Position numbers and translations under genes: made by a program. Below are positions 17,524 to 26,018 of a stretch of DNA of 64,000 nt, one piece after another; position 1 is the stretch's first letter, and the number at the start of each line of letters is the position of its first letter. The stretch lies in the NCBI RefSeq assembly GCF_036017915.1, contig NZ_CP107929.1:5088001-5152000 (forward strand), written 5' to 3'. The stretch comes from Micromonospora sp. NBC_00421. Lineage in GTDB: Bacteria; Actinomycetota; Actinomycetes; Mycobacteriales; Micromonosporaceae. The notes under the pieces were generated by a model. The model was not told the DNA's origin and made no database searches. It saw nothing but the letters and a program-made list of their open reading frames with translations.

Positions 17524-18597
17524 CTAGGGGTCTCGGGGGTGCCGCAGGTGGTGGAGGTGGTCGGCCATACGTTGGGTGGCGGGGTGGTCGGGGTGGGCGC
17601 GGCGGTGGCGGGTGATGGTGTCGGTGAGGAGGGTGTGGGCGGCGTCGTGGTGGCCGAGGTCGTGCAGGACTAGCGCGGTGGTGGCCCGCACGGCGAGGGT
17701 GGGGTGCGCGTCGGGTCCGGCGGTGGTGGTGAGGTGGTCGGCGAGTTGCCGGTAGAGGCGGTAGGCGCGTTGGTGGTGTCCGGCCCGGTGGTGGGCGGTG
17801 GCGAGGGTGTGCGCGGCGCCCAGGGTGAGCGGGTCGGTGGGGCCGTGGAGGTGGGTGAAGCTGCGGTGGGCGTAGTCCGCCCAACGGATCGCGGCACGGC
17901 TGTGCAGGAGGGTGGCGAGGAGGTGTGCGGCGTCGGCGTGGTGGGTGCTGGTGGCGGTGGTGGCGGGATCGACGCCGGCGAGGATGCTCTGTAGGAGGTG
18001 GTGGGTGCGGGTGGGGTCGGTGGTGGCGAGTTGCCGGGCCACGCGCAACTCCTCGACCAGAGCATGCCGGGGTTGACCTGCAATGGTGGGCCAGGTGATG
18101 CGCAGGTCGGCGGGGCGCAGGCCGACGGTGATGCGGTTGACGAGCCGGTGAGCATGAGCAGCGGCGATGCCCGCCTGCTTGGGGTGGGTGAGGGCCGGTA
18201 CGAGGTGCGCGGCGTGCCCCAGCACCACCTTCCCCACGGCCTGGGCGACAGCCACCGCGTTCAGTGGGGGGCGGCGGCATGGCGGCGGGCAGTCGTAGAC
18301 GAGACCGGCGGCGGTGAAGGTTGCGGTCATGGGTTGTTGGCAGAACCGGCAGTGCAGCAGACCGTCCGGCAGCACCACCGGATCATCCCCAGCATCGGTG
18401 CGCGGCGTGGTGGGTGGGACTGCTGTGGTTGCTTGGGTGCGGGCTTTGGTGACCCAGGTTTGGAGGAGCCGGCGGTCGAGGTGGAGTTCCCGGGCGACGC
18501 TGCTGATCGGGCCACGCCGGCCGGTCGCGCGGGCGGCTTCGACCTGACGCACGGCGGCGGTCATGACATCGGAGGTGTACTTACGGGGCAAGGCCAT
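17524..18597 (-). CDS. Helix-turn-helix protein with zinc-ribbon-like motif and TPR-like region
   Basis: 357 residues. The N-terminus (PRKYTSDVMTAAVRQVEAA; SSVARELHLDRRLLQTWVTK) resembles transposase/Hin-like HTH domains. It is followed by paired cysteines (CRFCQQPM ... YDCPPPC) like the zinc ribbon of recombinases, then a long His/Ala-rich helical part (about 120-350) with TPR character (RAYRLYRQLADHL; LHDLGHHDAAHTLL). It may be a regulator of the neighbouring decarboxylase/permease operon, which lies upstream on the same strand after a 144-bp gap. I know no named family with this combination. Confidence 0.7.
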   Translation of the reverse strand: MALPRKYTSDVMTAAVRQVEAARATGRRGPISSVARELHLDRRLLQTWVTKARTQATTAVPPTTPRTDAGDDPVVLPDGLLHCRFCQQPMTATFTAAGLVYDCPPPCRRPPLNAVAVAQAVGKVVLGHAAHLVPALTHPKQAGIAAAHAHRLVNRITVGLRPADLRITWPTIAGQPRHALVEELRVARQLATTDPTRTHHLLQSILAGVDPATTATSTHHADAAHLLATLLHSRAAIRWADYAHRSFTHLHGPTDPLTLGAAHTLATAHHRAGHHQRAYRLYRQLADHLTTTAGPDAHPTLAVRATTALVLHDLGHHDAAHTLLTDTITRHRRAHPDHPATQRMADHLHHLRHPRDP

Positions 18598-18741
18598 CAG
18601 GAAGATCGGTCCCTCGGCAAGACGGATGGGCAGGGGGCGAGGTGAGGCCGGCGGGCCCGACCAGGGCGATGCGCCGGTTTGGTCGGGCTCGTGGACGCCG
18701 GCCGATGCGTCTGACCAGGCAGTCAGGGCTGCGGACGGCGG

Positions 18742-19965
18742 TCAGGGGGTGCTGATGCTGGCGGTTGGTGAGGACGCTGGTCGGGGGCGTGGGATCGATC
18801 TCGGGGTGCTGTCGGTGAGGTCGGCGACGAAGGCGTCGATCTGCCCTTGGGTGACGCCGGGCATACAGATGAGGTGACTGACGTCCGCGTCGGTAGCGAG
18901 CAGCCACTTCGCCCGTACCGGGGCGGGTGGGGTGGGCAGGACGACGGTGAAGGCGTGGGGGTGTCGCCAGGCGGGCCAGCCGGCGGCGGTGAGCTGGTCG
19001 ACGGTGTACGCGGCGAGACGGCGGGCTTCGCTGACCCGCCACCGGTGCCCCTCCCGCCCATGCGTGGCGATGGCATGCCACAGCAGGGCGGCAGCCAGCC
19101 CACAGCGCGACCCGGTGACCGTCGAGTCGAGCGTCGCGGTGTAGGTGACCGGGGCGCCCTCGCGGCGGAGGCTGTCGCGGATGAGGACCACCCCACACGG
19201 CGTCGGCACCCCGAAGAACTTGTGCCCCGACACCGCGATGCTGCCAATGCCGCTGTCGTCGTCCAGGCGCAGCCGCCCGTCGAGGGCCAGGGGGATGCCG
19301 GACAGGGCCGCATCGACGTGCACATGCCGGCCCGGCACCTCGAAGGCGTCGAGGACGGCCCGGATACGGGTGGTGTCGTCTACCGCCTCGGTCATGGTGG
19401 TCCCGGCGGTGGCGACCACGATCGCCGGCCACCGCCGGTGCCGGCGCACCCCGACGGCGAGGTGGTCGTAGTCCATCTCCCCGTCCGCACCCGCCTGGAC
19501 CACCACCCCGCGTGCGCCGAGCATCTCGACGATCTTCGGGATCGAGTAGTGCGCGGTAGTCGAGTAGTAGATCCGTGCCGTCGGAAGACGACGGCGGGCG
19601 GCGTGCAGGGCGGAGAGGTTGCCTTCGGTGCCGCCGGTGGTGACGTAGCCCCACCGGTCGTCGACCGGCATGGTCAGGGTGTCGGCGAGCCAAGCGATGA
19701 CGGCTTGTTCGAGGACCCGGGTGTGGGCGGTCCCGCCGACGTCGGTCGGGTCGCCGATGTTGTTCCACAGCCGGCGGCCGAGGCGGGCCATCACCTCCCG
19801 ATGGTCCAGGTCGACCGCGCCAGGGAAGCCGATGCTCGTCGGCGCGGCTGTGTCCGCATGGGTGACGAGGTGGTCGAGGACGGCGGTGATGTCGACCGGG
19901 GTACGGCTGAGGTCGGCGGCCTCGGCGAGACCACGCAGACGAGCGGGCACGGGGGTGTGGGTCAT
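18742..19965 (-). CDS. PLP-dependent amino-acid decarboxylase, histidine-decarboxylase-like (group II)
   Basis: 407 residues. Removes CO2 from an amino acid using pyridoxal phosphate. Motifs: FPGAVDLDHREVM and NNIGDPTDVGG at the N-terminus, VTTGGTEGNLSAL, STTAHYSIPKIVEMLG, ATAGTTMTEAVDD, HVDAALSGI (cofactor-ring Asp) and SGHKFFGVPTPCGVV with the Schiff-base lysine. NIGDP and the K-F-G-P-CGVV stretch are closest to bacterial histidine decarboxylases and related valine-type enzymes; substrate is not certain. Its start overlaps the upstream stop by 4 bp, and an amino-acid permease lies in the same operon. Confidence 0.9.
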   Translation of the reverse strand: MTHTPVPARLRGLAEAADLSRTPVDITAVLDHLVTHADTAAPTSIGFPGAVDLDHREVMARLGRRLWNNIGDPTDVGGTAHTRVLEQAVIAWLADTLTMPVDDRWGYVTTGGTEGNLSALHAARRRLPTARIYYSTTAHYSIPKIVEMLGARGVVVQAGADGEMDYDHLAVGVRRHRRWPAIVVATAGTTMTEAVDDTTRIRAVLDAFEVPGRHVHVDAALSGIPLALDGRLRLDDDSGIGSIAVSGHKFFGVPTPCGVVLIRDSLRREGAPVTYTATLDSTVTGSRCGLAAALLWHAIATHGREGHRWRVSEARRLAAYTVDQLTAAGWPAWRHPHAFTVVLPTPPAPVRAKWLLATDADVSHLICMPGVTQGQIDAFVADLTDSTPRSIPRPRPASSPTASISTP

Positions 19966-20975
19966 GCGCGGCGTCCGGTGAGGAGGTGCCCGGTGAGGGT
20001 GTGGTGCAGCATGGTCACCTGCCGCCAGGTGTCACGCGTGATGCTGTCGCCCTGGTCGGTGAGGTGTTCGTGGGGGTTGTAGTAGGTGACCCGGTCGGGG
20101 TCGAGGGGTTTGGTGCAGCGGACACCGTCCGCGCCGATCGGGGCATGGGGGTCACGGTCGACGTGCAGGACGGTGCCGTCGGTCAGCAGGACGAAACACT
20201 GACCCTTGAGGTCGAACACCGAACGGCGACGGTCATCGCCCGGGTGGCGCAGGGTCCGGGCGAGCTGCTGCCAACGCCCCTGGTCTGAGTCGAGGGTGGT
20301 CACCCCCACCCCGACGTAGACGGCCCCGGAAGGCAGGGTCATGTCGCCGCCGTTGACCATCGACCCCTGCGGGCCCAACGGATGCCACCACCGACCCGCC
20401 GACCCGGCCCGCGCAATGCTGTCCCCGACAACCTCGGTCAGGTCCGCCAGCAGGCGGGGCAGGTGCTGCGACTCCGGAGACGCCAGCCACAACCGGTAGG
20501 CGGTGTGCAGCTGGTAGCCGTGCGGCTGGGCCGCAGCTTCGGAGACGAAGAACAACATCACCCCGTGCGGGCCGAGCGCGTCACGCTGCCCGTACCGCTG
20601 GTCTGCTTCGATCATGTGTCCGGTGTTCAGGCGTTTCGCCCGGTAGACGACCTGCTGGCGCAGGTCGGCCCACCATCGGGCCTCGGCCGACACCCCGCTG
20701 TCGGGCTCCCCCTGCTGCGGGGGAGGTGACGGGGTGTGCTCGGGTGGGGCCGGGTGGACAGGGGTGTCCCGGCGGTACGGTCGCTCGTCGGGCATCCGGT
20801 AGTCCGGCGGGGGCGGCTGGACCAGGCTGAGACCCGGTGGGGGTTGGTGGTCTGCTGGTCGGCGGGGGCCGGGTGGTGGCGTCGGTCGTGGGGGTTCGGG
20901 TCGCCAGGCCGGGTCCAGCGGGTCACTGCTGTGGTGCCCCCGTGCCGCTGGTATGTGGACGGTGTAGGTCTTCAT
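19962..20975 (-). CDS. Hypothetical protein in the decarboxylase operon
   Basis: 337 residues. A proline-rich N-terminal third (about 20-95) leads to a globular part from about 100 (ARWWADLRQQVVYRAKRL; GPHGVMLFFVSEAAAQ; KGQCFVLLTDGTVLHVDRD; RVTYYNPHEHL). No family recognised, no membrane segment. GAGGAAG precedes the ATG. It overlaps the decarboxylase by 4 bp and follows the permease by 20 bp, so co-expression is expected. The Pro-rich tail suggests partner binding. Confidence 0.75.
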   Translation of the reverse strand: MKTYTVHIPAARGHHSSDPLDPAWRPEPPRPTPPPGPRRPADHQPPPGLSLVQPPPPDYRMPDERPYRRDTPVHPAPPEHTPSPPPQQGEPDSGVSAEARWWADLRQQVVYRAKRLNTGHMIEADQRYGQRDALGPHGVMLFFVSEAAAQPHGYQLHTAYRLWLASPESQHLPRLLADLTEVVGDSIARAGSAGRWWHPLGPQGSMVNGGDMTLPSGAVYVGVGVTTLDSDQGRWQQLARTLRHPGDDRRRSVFDLKGQCFVLLTDGTVLHVDRDPHAPIGADGVRCTKPLDPDRVTYYNPHEHLTDQGDSITRDTWRQVTMLHHTLTGHLLTGRRA

Positions 20976-20995
20976 GGTCGGGTCTTCCTCGGGGG

Positions 20996-22453
20996 TCAGA
21001 TGGAGATGTGGAGGGCGTCGGGTACGGCGTGGGTTTTCGGGGTGCCGTGGCCGATGCCGGCGTAGACCTCCGGCTGAGACCGCCGCAGGTGGGCGGCCCA
21101 CACGCCGCCCGCAATGGCGGTGGCGACGAGGATCGCCGGAAGCAGCAGCGGATACGGCGACCCCGGTACGGCTCCGAGGAGGGAGCCGACGTTGCCGACC
21201 ATCGCGACGAGGACCACCGACCCGCCGAGCACCCCCAACGCGGGTGCGACCTTCCACTGCCACATTCCGGCCCGTTCACCCCGCACTGCGGGTGGGGCGG
21301 CCAGTGCGGCGATCGAGGCGGCGAGGAGGAGGCAGAGCAAACCGAGCGCGCCGAGGGTGGACAGCCAGGTGAACGTCACCGCCACCGGATCAGTCCCGCT
21401 GACGGCGAACACCCCCACGACGAGGGCTGCCACCCCGGTTTGGCTGAGGGAGCCGCCGCGTGGGGCGCTGACCCGGGTCGTACTCCCGGTCTGGGCGAGA
21501 CCGGTGGGGAGGACACCTTCACGGGCCATGGCAAACACGTAGCGGGCGATGACGTTGTGGAACGCCAGCATCGAGGTGACGATCGCGAACACGAGCACCA
21601 GCCCGGCGATGCCCACCCACATCCCGCCTGCGGCTTCGAGGATCGTGAAGGGCAGGCCGGAGGACGGGTCGGCAGCGCGGGTGGCGACAGTCTGCGGGCC
21701 GACGGCGACACCCATCGCCCACGCCGCAGCGGCATACACACCACCCAGGACGAGGACGGCGGTGATCGTGGCGCGGCCAATCGACCGGCGGTCGACGGCT
21801 TCCTCGACGAACGAGCCGGGGGCGTCGACGCCCATGAACGCGGCCACACACAACGCCACCGCCCCACCGATCCCCCCGACCCCCAGACCGGAGACGTCGA
21901 ACCCCTCCCACGACACCGTCCCGTCGGACGGAGAACCGAGACCGGCGACGACGAACAGGCCGACGATCAGCAGCGACACCGCGAGGACCCCGCCGAGGAC
22001 CCAGGTGGACAGGACGATCGCCCGCACCCCGAGCGCGCTGACAACAGCCCAGGCGATGCCGGCCCACACCCACCAGGTGCCGCCGAGCTGGGCGGCGAGG
22101 GTCGCCCCGAACAGCCCGTACAGGCTGGTCTGGATCGCCGTGTACGCGACCAGGGCGACCAGGCCGGCGGCGACACCCCAACTGCGGCTGAGACCGTGGG
22201 CGAGGATGCCGTAGTACGCCGCCGGATGACCGACCTGCCGGGCCAGCGCGGTGTAACCCACCATCAGCAGTGCCACCACTGCGGCGACCAGGATGAACGT
22301 CAACGGCAACGCCGTCACCCGGGTCGTGGCGTAGGTGGTGACGAGACCACCGGCGAGGACCACCATCGGCGCGGACGCCGCCGCACCGAAAATCGACAAG
22401 CCAGTCGGAGTCATCGTCCGCCGGGCGAGCGCCACCTGCACATACGGCGTCAT
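20996..22453 (-). CDS. APC-superfamily amino-acid permease
   Basis: About 485 residues with roughly 12 to 14 hydrophobic helices. The first, FGAAASAPMVVLAGGL, lies in the position of the APC substrate-binding helix; LVALVAYTAIQTSLYGLFGA and VALCVAAFMGVDAPGSFVEEAVD (the APC helix-6 region) also fit. Likely imports or exchanges the decarboxylase substrate and amine product. The ATG at 22453 was chosen because it overlaps the upstream stop (ATGA) and has GGGGG five bases before it; a TTG 45 bp upstream is an alternative. Confidence 0.9.
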   Translation of the reverse strand: MTPYVQVALARRTMTPTGLSIFGAAASAPMVVLAGGLVTTYATTRVTALPLTFILVAAVVALLMVGYTALARQVGHPAAYYGILAHGLSRSWGVAAGLVALVAYTAIQTSLYGLFGATLAAQLGGTWWVWAGIAWAVVSALGVRAIVLSTWVLGGVLAVSLLIVGLFVVAGLGSPSDGTVSWEGFDVSGLGVGGIGGAVALCVAAFMGVDAPGSFVEEAVDRRSIGRATITAVLVLGGVYAAAAWAMGVAVGPQTVATRAADPSSGLPFTILEAAGGMWVGIAGLVLVFAIVTSMLAFHNVIARYVFAMAREGVLPTGLAQTGSTTRVSAPRGGSLSQTGVAALVVGVFAVSGTDPVAVTFTWLSTLGALGLLCLLLAASIAALAAPPAVRGERAGMWQWKVAPALGVLGGSVVLVAMVGNVGSLLGAVPGSPYPLLLPAILVATAIAGGVWAAHLRRSQPEVYAGIGHGTPKTHAVPDALHISI

Positions 22454-22851
22454 CGCTGCCCCCACTGCAACGAGTCCGGGCACGACAACTTCCGGCAACC
22501 CCGCACCGGATGTGACACCACATCGCCGGCGCTCGCGGTGACCAGCAACACCGCCGTCGGACGCACCGGCCCACCCCGCCAGTAACCCCGATCCCGGTCC
22601 AACCGCCGCAACGCCACACCCGCACGCGGCGTGAACCCGAACAGGTCATGCGCACCGTCCGACCACTCCCGACGGATCGCATACCCCCACAGATCCACCC
22701 CCGCCCCTACCCCCGCGCCGTCCTCGCCGTCCGCGCTGTCGGGGGCGGTGGGCCGCGAGCGGACAGGAGCCAACCAGGGCGGCAACCACCAGCCCAGCTC
22801 ACGCCGACGGGGCGGGAACATGACCACCGGACGATCGACAACAAACAACAT
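22450..22851 (-). CDS. Small hypothetical protein translationally coupled to the permease
   Basis: 133 residues, no family recognised. Trp/Arg-rich, with the segments ELGWWLPPWLAPVRS, LWGYAIRREWSDGAHDLFGF and LDRDRGYWRGGPVRPTAVLL. AAGGAGGG stands upstream of the ATG and the stop overlaps the permease start by 4 bp, so it is a true gene of the operon. The middle part resembles short all-beta or mixed domains fused to nothing else. Role unknown. Confidence 0.7.
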   Translation of the reverse strand: MLFVVDRPVVMFPPRRRELGWWLPPWLAPVRSRPTAPDSADGEDGAGVGAGVDLWGYAIRREWSDGAHDLFGFTPRAGVALRRLDRDRGYWRGGPVRPTAVLLVTASAGDVVSHPVRGCRKLSCPDSLQWGQR

Positions 22852-22964
22852 GAAGCAAGCCCTCCTTCAGAGAACGGGTACACAGGGATGACCGGCGGGC
22901 CACACGGCCATCGCCAGCTGCTGATCGGGGTGGTGCCCTACCGGGCGTGGTCAGGGAAACGTGG

Positions 22965-23654
22965 TCAGGGAGAACGCGGCGGTGCGGGGATGAGCCGGCC
23001 GCGCGACACGGTCACGCCACGGCGCAGCCGGGCCCGAGGGGGAAGCCCGCCACACGACCGACCGCTGTCGGGGGTGGGCCGCCACATCCGCCACAGGGCG
23101 GGACCGTCCGGCTCCAGCAGGATCGGTGACCTCGGCTCGTATCCCAGCGCGGCCAACAGGCCCTCCCGGGGGCGGCCACCCGGGCACTCCGCGTACGCAG
23201 GAAGCCCTTCGGTGTCTAACACCCGGTGGTGGGCGGCCAGCAACGCCCGCGCGGTGTCGTCGTGGCCGGGGTGGGTGGCGAGGTGCGCGAGGTAGGCGTG
23301 CGGGACGTGCGGCACCACGGCATCGAGGTACGCGTGCCACAGGGCAAACCGGGACGCCTGCGAGCCGAGGACCCGGTGCAGGTCGTACATCCACACCGCC
23401 GACGGCACCGGCACCTCCCCACGCCGGAACCACACCGCCACCGCCGACCGGTCCCCGGTTGTGTCGACCTGGCCGTGCGCCAACCCCCACGACACGGCCA
23501 GCCGCGCATACCGGCGCAGCACCTGCGGACGATCTGTGGCGACCGGCACCAACCAGGCACCCACCGGGCCCACCGACAACGCCTGCACGACGAGGACCGA
23601 CAACACGTCGAGATCCGCACCCGACGCCCGGCACACCACCGCCGACCGCGTCAC
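22965..23654 (-). CDS. GNAT-like acetyltransferase
   Basis: 229 residues. The C-terminal half reads like a GNAT fold: LAHLATHPGHDDTARALLAAH (acetyl-CoA-binding loop region), LPAYAECPGGRPREGLLAALGY and LWRMWRP. The N-terminal half is less conserved. The GTG start overlaps the stop of the oxidoreductase gene by 4 bp. The acceptor is unknown; an amine product of the downstream decarboxylase is one possibility. A 113-bp gap separates it from the next operon gene. Confidence 0.75.
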   Translation of the reverse strand: MTRSAVVCRASGADLDVLSVLVVQALSVGPVGAWLVPVATDRPQVLRRYARLAVSWGLAHGQVDTTGDRSAVAVWFRRGEVPVPSAVWMYDLHRVLGSQASRFALWHAYLDAVVPHVPHAYLAHLATHPGHDDTARALLAAHHRVLDTEGLPAYAECPGGRPREGLLAALGYEPRSPILLEPDGPALWRMWRPTPDSGRSCGGLPPRARLRRGVTVSRGRLIPAPPRSP

Positions 23655-24880
23655 GACACATCCCCCGCCCGGCGGTCCCCACCCTCGCCACCGGACGCCT
23701 CGCCGACCGTGGAAGTGCGTTGGCGGGATGCCCACAACGCCGCGTCGAAGGTGTGCCGGAACGTCACCGCCAGATGCAGATCACCCGGCTCCACCCCACC
23801 GATCGGCAACCACGCCCGTGCTTCCTCGACCAACTGCGGCGGCCCACACACCAACACCGCCTGCCCCGGTACGTAGTGGTACAACACCAGACCCACCAGG
23901 CCACCCTGCGCGGCCGGGTCGACATCCCCGTCGTCGGAGAACGCCAACACCACCGACAACCAGTCGCCATGCACCCGCCGCAGCATGGTCAACACCGCCG
24001 CGTCATACAGATCCCACAGGGTGCGGGAACCCACCACCAACGTCACCCGCCGCCGCACCGGCGACGCCGCGACCTGTTCCACCAACGCCCGCAACGGCGC
24101 CCACCCGGTACCCCCGGCAACCAGCAGTAGATCGGCGTCACCCGCCGGCAATGACAACCCCACCTCACACGCCGGCCCCAACCACAGCAACTCCCCCACC
24201 TCCACCTGCCCCACGAGCACAGGTGAGACGGCACCATTGGGAATGGCACGGATGTGGAACTCGACCGTCCCGTCCGGACGTGGCGCGTTCGCCGGAGACA
24301 ACCACCGCCACTGGCCCGGCATCCGAGGCGAGCACACCGGCAGGGCGTCACCCGGGGTGTAACGCAGACGCCGCACCGGACGGACCGTCACCACCGCGAC
24401 GTCGTCACACGCCGACACCACCGACTCCACCACACCGAACGTCACACTCGGGCCGTCACCCAGCATCCCTGCGGACTGCCCGGCCGAACGCCACACCCGA
24501 AGACAATCCTGCTCCCAGATGTGGGCCAACTCCGGCTTCCATGACTCCCCCGCGAACCGGCGCACCGTGTCCACCAGGGCCGCCGCGATCACCGCCCCGT
24601 GGTGCGGATGCAGGTCACACCGCCGATACCACCGGCCCAACACCACCAGACCCGCCCGACGGGCAGCAGGATCACCCCGACCAGCGATCGACTCCACCAA
24701 CGTCGAGAAGAACAGCGGCGCAAGCCGCTCCGGAAGGAATCGCACATCCCGATCCACCATGACCGACCAGAAGTGCTCCGCCGCCCGCTCATGATCAGCG
24801 GAGATGATAGTCGGCACCTCTGTTGGACCAAACTCGCGCGTTCGACCATTGGCCGAGAGGAGCCATTTCATCCGGCGCAT
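23651..24880 (-). CDS. Flavohaemoglobin-like oxidoreductase with an altered globin haem site
   Basis: 409 residues. The N-terminal about 150 residues follow a globin pattern (RAAEHFWSVMVDRDVRFLPE; GRWYRRCDLHPHHGAVIAAA; WEQ). From about 150 a ferredoxin-reductase half follows: FAD region RRLRYTPGDALPV, NAD-binding LLLVAGGTGWAPLRALVEQ, and CGPPQLVEEA. By eye, the residue in the usual proximal-His position of flavohaemoglobins is Tyr (in GRWYRR), so haem ligation may differ or be lost. GGAGAAGG precedes the ATG. First gene of the operon. Confidence 0.8.
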   Translation of the reverse strand: MRRMKWLLSANGRTREFGPTEVPTIISADHERAAEHFWSVMVDRDVRFLPERLAPLFFSTLVESIAGRGDPAARRAGLVVLGRWYRRCDLHPHHGAVIAAALVDTVRRFAGESWKPELAHIWEQDCLRVWRSAGQSAGMLGDGPSVTFGVVESVVSACDDVAVVTVRPVRRLRYTPGDALPVCSPRMPGQWRWLSPANAPRPDGTVEFHIRAIPNGAVSPVLVGQVEVGELLWLGPACEVGLSLPAGDADLLLVAGGTGWAPLRALVEQVAASPVRRRVTLVVGSRTLWDLYDAAVLTMLRRVHGDWLSVVLAFSDDGDVDPAAQGGLVGLVLYHYVPGQAVLVCGPPQLVEEARAWLPIGGVEPGDLHLAVTFRHTFDAALWASRQRTSTVGEASGGEGGDRRAGDVS

Positions 24881-25115
24881 TCACCTTCTCCGCCCAGGGT
24901 CCACGCTCGGGGATTGCTAGCCATAGATCAACAATCCCCGAAGGGCGGAGCTCCGGGAAGGCCGACCTTCGGTCCCACCTCACGTACTGACCTACGGTCC
25001 GACCAGCACATGAACTGCTAAGGAATCGCAGACATGAACTTTACTGGGATCCACAAGAGCGCCGCGATACGCGAAGCTCGCCGGCGAGCAAGGAGATATG
25101 ACACCCGAGCCAAGT

Positions 25116-26018
25116 TCAGGAAATCTCGCAGATGGGGGGTAGCGAGAGGATGGGGCGACGAAGTCGAACGCGCACGCCGCTACCGCCGGAAGCGATGTCG
25201 GCCAACTCGAAGCCGGGCGGGGTGAGGCACCATGCGGCTGCGAGATCAGCGGACGGTGAAGTTGCGTCTAGAGAGATCACGATCTCGTCGACGCAGTCGA
25301 GGCCCTCGCGGAGTTCGTCAGAGTGTTGGTCACCTATCAACAGGATGGACCGAGAGCCAGCGGCATAGCAGGTTGACAGCCACTCGCGAAGATCACTGGT
25401 CGGGTCGGTGGGTATCGTGAAGTGTGCGGAGGCGTGGCCACCGGGGGTGCCCTCCTCTATCGGGCCTCCGCCAAAAACGAGGTCTGCCGTCATACGCAGG
25501 TCGTTTGTCAGCCGCTCATCGGCCGCGACGCTGTCCTTGCCATCCGAGGCGTAGGCCCATGTCAGGTAGGGCCGGCGGCGCCGGGTAGCGACGAGCCAGG
25601 GCCCGAGGACTATAAGGGTCTCGTCGGGGATCACGTTCGTCTCGACGTCGACGCCGTGAGCGGTCAGGACGGCGGCACCCCCGTCGCCCCGGGATGTGGG
25701 ATCGATAATGCTGATAACGACTCGGGCTATGCCAGCATTAATGAGTTCTTGGCGGCAGGCCGGAGTGACGCCGATGTGGTTGCATGGTTCGAGCGTGACG
25801 ACGGCTGTGCCCCCTCGCGCTGCGCTCCCAGCTGCGCGCAGGGCGTTGACCTCGGCATGTGCTTCTCCCTTACGCCGGTGATACCCCGTGCCTACAACAT
25901 CGCCGTGGCGATCGAGGACGACGCAGCCGACAGGCGGGTTCGGACTCGTGGTGCCAAGACCGAATGATGACAGTGTGATCGCGTACCGCATCGCGGCCAA
26001 CTCTGATGCGGATGCCAT
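25116..26018 (-). CDS. RibD-like deaminase/reductase paralogue
   Basis: 300 residues. The N-terminal half is a riboflavin-pathway (diaminohydroxyphosphoribosylaminopyrimidine) deaminase: SPNPPVGCVVLDRHG, zinc-site HAEVNAL and TLEPCNHIGVTPAC. The C-terminal half keeps the RibD reductase opening (RPYLTWAYASDGKDSVAADE) but is shorter and diverged; bifunctional RibD is usually about 350-370 residues. No other riboflavin gene is nearby, so a role in a specialised pathway is more likely than housekeeping riboflavin synthesis. Start overlaps the upstream regulator stop (TGATG). Confidence 0.85.
   Translation of the reverse strand: MASASELAAMRYAITLSSFGLGTTSPNPPVGCVVLDRHGDVVGTGYHRRKGEAHAEVNALRAAGSAARGGTAVVTLEPCNHIGVTPACRQELINAGIARVVISIIDPTSRGDGGAAVLTAHGVDVETNVIPDETLIVLGPWLVATRRRRPYLTWAYASDGKDSVAADERLTNDLRMTADLVFGGGPIEEGTPGGHASAHFTIPTDPTSDLREWLSTCYAAGSRSILLIGDQHSDELREGLDCVDEIVISLDATSPSADLAAAWCLTPPGFELADIASGGSGVRVRLRRPILSLPPICEIS

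Noticed and set aside
20837-22585. Plus-strand ORF opposite the permease
   Set aside because: The minus strand has transmembrane helices and operon overlaps; the plus product is low-complexity.
25034-25225. 63-codon basic ORF on the plus strand
   Set aside because: Overlaps the RibD-like gene antisense, only a weak AAGGA upstream, very Arg-rich composition typical of chance frames.
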